A stretch of 11,176 nucleotides of DNA from Sphingobacteriales bacterium (lineage in GTDB: Bacteria; Bacteroidota; Bacteroidia; Chitinophagales; Chitinophagaceae). The first letter of the stretch is position 1. Every line of letters begins with the position of its first letter. The position numbers and the translations under genes were made by a program. Of the stretch, positions 6,836 through 11,176 are shown piece by piece. The notes under the pieces are model-generated. The model was given only the letters and a program-made list of their open reading frames with translations, did not search any database and was not told where the DNA came from. The stretch lies in NCBI GenBank assembly GCA_024640385.1, contig JAHEFC010000099.1, forward strand, positions 1 to 11,176. Reading direction: 5' to 3'.

Positions 6836-7523
6836 TAAGCCATTTTTTTTCTTTGAGTAAACTGAGCCTGATCTTAAGCGAGGTAATCCATACACCGAGC
6901 AGGGTCCAGCCGATCACGGCAGGATAGAACACCATCCTCATCCTGGCATCTATGTCATTGAAATTAAGAGCAGGGTTTCCTTCGCGTCCCGGGTGCAAAC
7001 TGGGCAAGAGCCTCGGAATGATCCAGATTGAAGGGAACAGCATCGCATAGGCGAAAATATTATAAACGGCACTCACCCTTGCCTTCTTGTCGATATCGGT
7101 GATGGAACTTCTCAGCACGAAATAGGCGAAATAGATCAGCAGGGCCATGGCTGCTCCTATCAGTTTGGGTTCCCTGACTATGGATCCGAAAGAAGCATAG
7201 GCCGGGTTGTTGGGGTCCGCCCAGGTATAAGAAGCCCAGATGGCGCCAGTTACGTAACCGAGCAGGCCGAGTAATATGCCTGTTGAGGCATATTCTTTGG
7301 CCCTGATATCATGATTGAGGTCTAAACTGCGGAGATATTTTATGCTCTGGATCACCGATATGGTGAAGAGTATCATCATGCCAAACCACATGCAAACATG
7401 GAAATAGAGGTTGCGAATGGTTTCCTGGAGCTGCCTGAGCGCAGGTACCGGGCCTAAAAGACCAAGCACCACTGTGTAGACAAGCAAGATCACACAAAGT
7501 ATTTTCCACCACTGTCTGTTCAT
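6828..7523 (-). CDS. ccmC: Cytochrome c maturation haem-handling protein CcmC/CcsA family
   Basis: The 231-residue integral membrane protein has about six hydrophobic helices (near 8-25, 44-61, 81-98, 121-138, 153-171 and 199-216). CcmC loads haem onto CcmE at the periplasmic side for attachment to c-type cytochromes. Two histidines stand where CcmC has its haem ligands: His42 in YFHVCMWFGM and His177 in LLPSLHPGR. The segment TGAIWASYTWADPNNPAY (92-109) occupies the place of the WWD haem-binding motif but keeps only W96 and W101. The ATG at 7523 follows a 71-base gap behind ccmB with a possible internal promoter. The gene overlaps ccmD by eight bases. Assignment to the CcmC/CcsA family is secure by context and histidines. 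Confidence 0.88.
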   Translation of the reverse strand: MNRQWWKILCVILLVYTVVLGLLGPVPALRQLQETIRNLYFHVCMWFGMMILFTISVIQSIKYLRSLDLNHDIRAKEYASTGILLGLLGYVTGAIWASYTWADPNNPAYASFGSIVREPKLIGAAMALLIYFAYFVLRSSITDIDKKARVSAVYNIFAYAMLFPSIWIIPRLLPSLHPGREGNPALNFNDIDARMRMVFYPAVIGWTLLGVWITSLKIRLSLLKEKKWLNA

Positions 7524-7576
7524 TCGTTGATTTTTAAGCTGGGTACATTACAATCTGCCAGCTGGTGTAGGCGAGG

Positions 7577-7584
7577 CAAATTTA
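7577..7584 (-). promoter_or_regulatory. Possible internal promoter (-7 element) between ccmB and ccmC
   Basis: On the minus strand TAAATTTG is a perfect TAnnTTTG. It would give a leader of about 47 bases before the ccmC ATG at 7523. No convincing -33 TTTG stands 17-21 bases upstream, where the end of ccmB lies. The rest of the gap contains a CCAGCTGG palindrome (7558-7565) and nothing else of note. Confidence 0.4.
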
Positions 7585-7594
7585 GGAGATACCC

Positions 7595-8257
7595 TCAATC
7601 TTTCCATAAAAACGGGAATAAAATGACCGATAGTACCACTATTCCAAGATCAAGGGCCACCAATAACAGAACCACCTGCGATACTACCCCTTCTCTGAAC
7701 GTTTCTGCGAAAGCCACTTTCGATAGCCGGACCAGCAGCAGCAGTTGGGGGATGATGATTGGGAAGCCCAAAATGGCCATCAGGGAAGCCTGTTGCATGG
7801 CTTTTGACGCAATGGCCGCGAGCATGGTGAATACCAGGCTCAGGCCAAGACCGCCCAGGTAGCTGATCCCTATGAATTGAAGGAGGTTTGATGTGGGATC
7901 GCCCATAAATGCCAGGTAAAGTAAGAGGTTTACCGTGTTCATGATGGTCATCAGCAGCATATTATACAGGATCTTGGCCATCACAAATTCCACGGGATGG
8001 CTGATGGTGAAGAAGTACAACATCCGGCCCCTGCTTTCCTGCAGAAAGCTTTTTGCTACTGCATTGATACAGACAAACAACTGGGTCACCCAGAACAGGG
8101 CATTCCAGGTTTCGTAATTGGTTTCTCCCATGGCCAGGTATAACACGAAGATGGTGGAAGCCACGTAAAGCAAAACCCTGTAAAATGCATACTGCTGGCG
8201 CATTTCCAGCATCCAGTCTTTCCTGAACAGGGTCAAGATCCTTGATAGGGTCTGCAA
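7595..8257 (-). CDS. ccmB: Haem exporter subunit CcmB
   Basis: The 220-residue membrane protein is the permease-like subunit that works with the ATPase CcmA in the release of haem-loaded CcmE. It begins with a polar N-terminus (RILTLFRKDWMLEMRQQ), followed by about six hydrophobic helices (near 27-43, 52-68, 100-119, 131-156, 168-186 and 201-217). FLQESRGRMLYFFTISHPVE (71-90), after helix 2, fits the conserved cytoplasmic loop of CcmB. The start is a TTG at 8257: the tdk stop TAA lies in the same frame only one codon upstream, and the first ATG (residue 16) would remove the conserved N-terminus. The gene is three bases from tdk and must share its transcript. No ccmA is present in the window. 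Confidence 0.88.
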   Translation of the reverse strand: MQTLSRILTLFRKDWMLEMRQQYAFYRVLLYVASTIFVLYLAMGETNYETWNALFWVTQLFVCINAVAKSFLQESRGRMLYFFTISHPVEFVMAKILYNMLLMTIMNTVNLLLYLAFMGDPTSNLLQFIGISYLGGLGLSLVFTMLAAIASKAMQQASLMAILGFPIIIPQLLLLVRLSKVAFAETFREGVVSQVVLLLVALDLGIVVLSVILFPFLWKD

Positions 8258-8260
8258 TGC

Positions 8261-8827
8261 TTAATGTTTTTGATAACAGACCCGGCAACGCGGTTCATAT
8301 AAATTCTTTTCACCGATCATGACCTGCCCCTGGTCGTCAGTTTTGCGATAGGAGTAATTAGCAATATGACCACAAACCATGCAGATCGCATGCAATTTGG
8401 TGATATAGTCGGCAATGGCCAGCAAAGAAGGGATCTGGCCAAACGGCCTGCCTGTATAGTCCATATCCAAACCAGCCACGATCACACGCGTTCCATTCAG
8501 TGCCAGTGTGTTACAGACATCCACAATGCCTTCATCAAAAAACTGGGCTTCGTCTATCCCTACCACGTCCACCTTACTCACGAGGTTAAGGATATCTGAA
8601 GACTTATCCACAGGTGTGGATTGAATTATGTTATCGTCGTGTGAAACTATATGCTCGGGATGGTACCTGACGTCTATGGCAGGTTTGAATATCTGTACGG
8701 TCAAATTGGCTATCCGCGCGCGTTTCAGCCTCCTGATCAGTTCTTCCGTTTTACCTGAGAACATGGATCCGCAAATCACCTCGATCCAACCCCGGGTAGT
8801 ATTCCCATTATGCGGTTCTATAAACAT
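8261..8827 (-). CDS. tdk: Thymidine kinase, type II (TK1-like)
   Basis: The 188-residue enzyme phosphorylates thymidine to dTMP in the salvage pathway. It shows the P-loop GSMFSGKT (20-27), the DEAQFF block (92-97) with catalytic Glu93, a substrate loop around [12 protein letters not shown] (119-130), and a lasso zinc site with CMVC (149-152) and CRVC (181-184). This is the full family length. The ATG at 8827 is chosen because the reading frame extends upstream across the divergent gene into serine- and cysteine-rich antisense sequence that is not kinase-like. A perfect -7 promoter element lies 53 bases upstream. ccmB starts three bases behind the stop, so tdk leads the tdk-ccmB-ccmC-ccmD set. 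Confidence 0.95.
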   Translation of the reverse strand: MFIEPHNGNTTRGWIEVICGSMFSGKTEELIRRLKRARIANLTVQIFKPAIDVRYHPEHIVSHDDNIIQSTPVDKSSDILNLVSKVDVVGIDEAQFFDEGIVDVCNTLALNGTRVIVAGLDMDYTGRPFGQIPSLLAIADYITKLHAICMVCGHIANYSYRKTDDQGQVMIGEKNLYEPRCRVCYQKH

Positions 8828-8859
8828 TTTGTTAGGATAAGGTATACATAACTTGTTTG

Positions 8860-8867
8860 TACCTTTA
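8860..8867 (+). promoter_or_regulatory. Possible -7 element of the plus-strand coiled-coil gene
   Basis: TACCTTTA matches TAnnTTTG at seven of eight positions and stands 30 bases before the ATG at 8898. It lies between that gene and tdk and would form an overlapping divergent promoter pair with the minus-strand element at 8888-8881. No -33 element is clear. Confidence 0.35.
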
Positions 8868-8880
8868 CAGGTCTGAAGTA

Positions 8881-8888
8881 CAAAAGTA
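8881..8888 (-). promoter_or_regulatory. -7 promoter element of tdk
   Basis: The minus strand reads TACTTTTG, a perfect TAnnTTTG, in the 70-base gap upstream of tdk. The leader would be about 46 bases. A -33 TTTG is not evident at the right distance, so the call rests on the -7 match, its orientation and its place. Confidence 0.5.
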
Positions 8889-8897
8889 CCATTGTCT

Positions 8898-9782
8898 ATG
8901 GAAAGAGCAGAGGTTTTAATGTTGAAATTACAGGAGCAGTACAGGAAGAAGGAAAACCCTGCACAAATGCTTCTTACACTGCAGTTGCTGCAACAGGAAC
9001 TGATGCAGGTGAATACATCTTTACCGCAGCAGGTCAGGGAACGTTCGAAGGTTTCCGTTGTGCTGCCTTTTCCGAAAAAACAGACCGTTGAAGAGAACCA
9101 TACGGTCCGGGAGGAAAAAATAATCCAGGTACTGCAGGTTGACCAGGAGGAAGTGGAAAGAGAACTGGAACAAATGAAGCAATCCGCTGAGATGAAAAAT
9201 GAGATCAGCATGAAATTGCGTCCTGCTTACCAGGAACCTTACGACCCCATTGAAGAAGTACCTACATTGGCTACCCATATCACTCCTTTGGAAGATATTC
9301 CAACACTCGCATCCCATGTAGCACCAACCATGCCGGAGCCGGCTCCTGCTCCGGAGGAATCCGAACCTCTGCCATATTCTCCATACCTGCCGCAGCCACC
9401 CAAACAGCAGGAATCTTCTATAAAGACAAACAGGCCCAGGATCCTCTTTGAAGATATATCGCCGGTGGATGCCGCTCCTGCAAAAGAACTGAACGAAAAA
9501 CTGAAAGAATCTACACGGGAAGTGGCCCAGAAACTGCAGGATGTTCCCATCAAGGATTTGCGCAAAGCCATCGGTATAAACGACAGATACCTTTATATCA
9601 ATGAGTTATTCAACGGGGATGAAGCCATGTTCGAACGTTCTGTAAAAACGCTGAACCAGTTCTCCATTCTGCCCGAAGCAGAGTTCTGGATGCAGAGAGA
9701 ACTCAGGATCAAACTAGGTTGGAAAGAAGATAATCCCCTGGTACAGCAATTTGTTCAGCTGGTAAGAAGGCGTTTTTCCTGA
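8898..9782 (+). CDS. Conserved-type protein of unknown function with helical N-terminus, proline-rich linker and C-terminal helical domain
   Basis: No named family is recognised in this 294-residue protein. The sequence shows charged and glutamine-rich helices at about 1-45 and 70-108, a proline-rich linker at 115-180, and a compact helical domain at about 195-294. The linker contains a near-exact 13-residue tandem repeat, [10 protein letters not shown] (121-130) and [10 protein letters not shown] (134-143). The C-terminal part, with [19 protein letters not shown] (223-241), resembles from memory the ends of uncharacterised Bacteroidota proteins. There is no signal peptide or membrane helix, so it should be cytoplasmic. 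The ATG at 8898 is preferred over an in-frame TTG six bases upstream. It is divergent from tdk and its last 28 bases overlap the end of waaA on the other strand. Confidence 0.8.
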   Translation: MERAEVLMLKLQEQYRKKENPAQMLLTLQLLQQELMQVNTSLPQQVRERSKVSVVLPFPKKQTVEENHTVREEKIIQVLQVDQEEVERELEQMKQSAEMKNEISMKLRPAYQEPYDPIEEVPTLATHITPLEDIPTLASHVAPTMPEPAPAPEESEPLPYSPYLPQPPKQQESSIKTNRPRILFEDISPVDAAPAKELNEKLKESTREVAQKLQDVPIKDLRKAIGINDRYLYINELFNGDEAMFERSVKTLNQFSILPEAEFWMQRELRIKLGWKEDNPLVQQFVQLVRRRFS

Positions 9783-10999
9783 ATATATGCCATGATCTTT
9801 TCCGTGGCCCCGGCTTTTGACTCTACATACTGAAGCGCTTTTTCTGCGGCGCTTTTTCTCAAATCATCATTGTTCATAAGCTTCGAAGCAATCTCTTCCA
9901 GTTCCAATGCAGATGAGACCGTAAAAGCTGCGCCCAGTTCAAGCATGTCAGTGGCCTCCCTGAATTTCTCATACTCAGGACCGAAAATCACCGGTTTACC
10001 GTGAACGGCCGCTTCCAGTATATTATGGATACCATTGCCAAATCCACCACCCACATAGCAGATGTCTGCATAATGATAAAGCCTGGAGAGCATACCGATA
10101 TTGTCAATGATCAGCACATGTGCGTTTCCGTTAGTGTGCCCTGCCAACAGTAAAGAATACCTCGTGTTGTCCCTGAACAGTTTCCCGATCTGCCGAAGAT
10201 GGGCCTCATATACTTCGTGGGGCGCGATGATGAATATTGTTTCAGGATGAATATTGGCATAGTGGTCCCAGACTTCTTCATCTTCTTCCCATGTGCTTCC
10301 GGCAACAACCACTTTCGCATTGCCGCAGAATTTCTCAACGGCTTCAACCGGTTCGAATTTGTTTCTTATGGTGATCACCCGGTCGAATCTTGTGTCTCCG
10401 CTTAAGGTAAAATGTTGTACGCCTGCCCGTTCCAGGAGTTCGGCACTTCGGGGGTCCTGGACAAAAAAATGGCTGATCTTATGCAGCAAACTCTTCCAGC
10501 GTTGTCCGTACCACCTGAAAAACACCTGTCCGGGCCGGAAAATAGCAGACACCATCAGCACAGGAATTTTTCGGCTGCCCATCAGCTCCATATAATTCAG
10601 CCAGTACTCGTATTTGATAAAGATCACAAGCTCCGGCTCAATGATATCCAGAAATTGGCGGGCATTGGAAACCGTATCAGGAGGCAGATAAACTACCGCA
10701 TCTGCCTGGTCGTAATTCTTCCTGATCTCATACCCGGAAGGGGAGAAGAAACTAAGAACAATAAATACATCGGAATAGCTTTTCCTGATCTCTTCAATGA
10801 CCGGCCTTCCCTGTTCAAATTCACCAAGCGATGCACAATGAACCCAGATCCTTTTTTTCCCATTTGCCTTACCCATCAGTTGCAGATACCTGGTTTTCCA
10901 GTCTTTGCGACCATTTATCCACAGCCTGGCCTTGGGGTTCCATAAAGAAGCTAACCGGATACCCGCCGAATAAAGAAGTATGGAAAGGGAATAGAGCAA
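9755..10999 (-). CDS. waaA: 3-deoxy-D-manno-octulosonic acid (Kdo) transferase
   Basis: WaaA (KdtA) adds Kdo from CMP-Kdo to the lipid A precursor at the cytoplasmic face of the inner membrane. The 414-residue protein matches family length. It has a hydrophobic N-terminal anchor (about 1-20), the acceptor-side motif WVHCASLGEF (52-61) with presumed catalytic base Glu60, IKYEYWLNY (128-136) in the place of the ETELWP motif of proteobacterial enzymes, VVAGSTWEEDEE (231-242), and the donor-side stretch YVGGGFGNGIHNILEA (315-330). The start must be the TTG at 10999, because a TAG stands two codons upstream in frame and no ATG precedes the conserved region. A perfect -7 element lies 21 bases upstream. 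How many Kdo residues are added cannot be read from the sequence. Confidence 0.93.
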   Translation of the reverse strand: MLYSLSILLYSAGIRLASLWNPKARLWINGRKDWKTRYLQLMGKANGKKRIWVHCASLGEFEQGRPVIEEIRKSYSDVFIVLSFFSPSGYEIRKNYDQADAVVYLPPDTVSNARQFLDIIEPELVIFIKYEYWLNYMELMGSRKIPVLMVSAIFRPGQVFFRWYGQRWKSLLHKISHFFVQDPRSAELLERAGVQHFTLSGDTRFDRVITIRNKFEPVEAVEKFCGNAKVVVAGSTWEEDEEVWDHYANIHPETIFIIAPHEVYEAHLRQIGKLFRDNTRYSLLLAGHTNGNAHVLIIDNIGMLSRLYHYADICYVGGGFGNGIHNILEAAVHGKPVIFGPEYEKFREATDMLELGAAFTVSSALELEEIASKLMNNDDLRKSAAEKALQYVESKAGATEKIMAYIQEKRLLTS

Positions 11000-11020
11000 G
11001 GGCTAATAGTTAATATAGCA

Positions 11021-11028
11021 CAAATCTA
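11021..11028 (-). promoter_or_regulatory. -7 promoter element of waaA
   Basis: TAGATTTG on the minus strand is a perfect TAnnTTTG 21 bases before the TTG start codon of waaA. Transcription would begin about 15 bases before the start codon. No clear -33 TTTG is seen. It is divergent from the element at 11054. Confidence 0.5.
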
Positions 11029-11053
11029 ATACCCCGCCGCCGTATTATTTTAT

Positions 11054-11061
11054 TACCTTTG
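11054..11061 (+). promoter_or_regulatory. -7 promoter element of the sugar aminotransferase gene
   Basis: TACCTTTG is a perfect TAnnTTTG 20 bases before the ATG at 11082. The region upstream is shared with the divergent waaA promoter, with only 25 bases between the two elements, so the two genes may influence each other's transcription. Confidence 0.55.
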
Positions 11062-11081
11062 TGCCCGTTAAAAAACCTCTG

Positions 11082-11176
11082 ATGACTCCTATTCAAATGG
11101 TTGATCTCAAAACGCAGTACCATCATATCAAAGACCAGGTGGACAAGGCAGTTTTGGATGTTCTTGAAAGTTCTGC
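11082..11176 (+). CDS. DegT/DnrJ/EryC1/StrS family aminotransferase, N-terminal fragment cut by the window
   Basis: Only 31 codons are present. MVDLKTQYHHIKDQVDKAVLDVLESS from residue 6 onward matches the usual opening of pyridoxal-phosphate sugar aminotransferases of the DegT/DnrJ/EryC1/StrS family, where a (V/D)L..QY..(I/L)...(I/V)..A...VL.S pattern precedes the first core helix. Such enzymes place an amino group on nucleotide-activated keto-sugars for O-antigen, capsule or glycan synthesis. The ATG at 11082 follows a perfect promoter element; a second in-frame ATG lies at 11097. The substrate and catalytic lysine lie outside the window. A surface-sugar role agrees with the divergent waaA. 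Confidence 0.8.
   Translation, partial: MTPIQMVDLKTQYHHIKDQVDKAVLDVLESS

Noticed and set aside
6836..6895. Twenty-codon N-terminal extension of the CcmD-like protein
   Set aside because: It lies inside ccmC and would place basic residues before a good signal sequence that starts at the ATG at 6835.
8828..9211. N-terminal extension of thymidine kinase
   Set aside because: The upstream part is Ser/Cys-rich antisense of the divergent gene and would cover the tdk promoter; the ATG at 8827 gives a normal family length.

Overview
The window looks like chromosomal DNA of a Bacteroidota bacterium, most likely of the Chitinophagaceae or a near relative. Perfect copies of the Bacteroidota -7 promoter element (TAnnTTTG) lie upstream of several genes, Shine-Dalgarno sequences are largely absent, and the small AMP nucleosidase, the CcmD-like protein and the WaaA variant are of the kinds seen in that phylum. 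The family placement is inference. Almost all genes are ordinary housekeeping genes on the minus strand. No tRNA, rRNA, CRISPR array, transposase or phage gene was seen.

Layout from left to right. The 5' two-thirds of queA (tRNA queuosine synthesis) runs off the left edge. Upstream of it are a good promoter and a 70-base heptad repeat that starts right behind the next gene. That gene encodes a double-domain peptide-type ABC transporter ATPase, coupled by a TTGA stop/start overlap to an upstream AMP nucleosidase gene. Divergent from that pair is a small plus-strand gene for a stand-alone PD-(D/E)XK protein resembling the N-terminal domain of HsdR. Next comes a low-GC gene for an exported protein of unknown function with two related halves. 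It is flanked by two inverted copies of a 59-base repeat, each beginning at the stop codon of the neighbouring gene.

The central block, read on the minus strand, is tdk - ccmB - ccmC - ccmD, followed by gdhA with an intrinsic terminator. It joins thymidine salvage, haem handling for cytochrome c maturation and glutamate metabolism. The ccm genes are closely packed and ccmC overlaps ccmD. No ccmA, ccmE or ccmF is present here.

On the right, a plus-strand gene for a coiled-coil and proline-rich protein of unknown function diverges from tdk. It converges with waaA (Kdo transferase for lipid A), the two coding ends overlapping by 28 bases. Divergent from waaA is the first part of a DegT/DnrJ/EryC1/StrS sugar aminotransferase gene, so this edge probably belongs to a cell-surface polysaccharide region.

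No complete novel defence or mobile system is evident. The most unusual signals are the short-period repeats placed exactly behind stop codons (periods 7 and 8), the inverted pair around the low-GC gene, the unexplained two-half exported protein, the stand-alone HsdR_N-like protein, and a CcmC that lacks the usual WWD tryptophan cluster.
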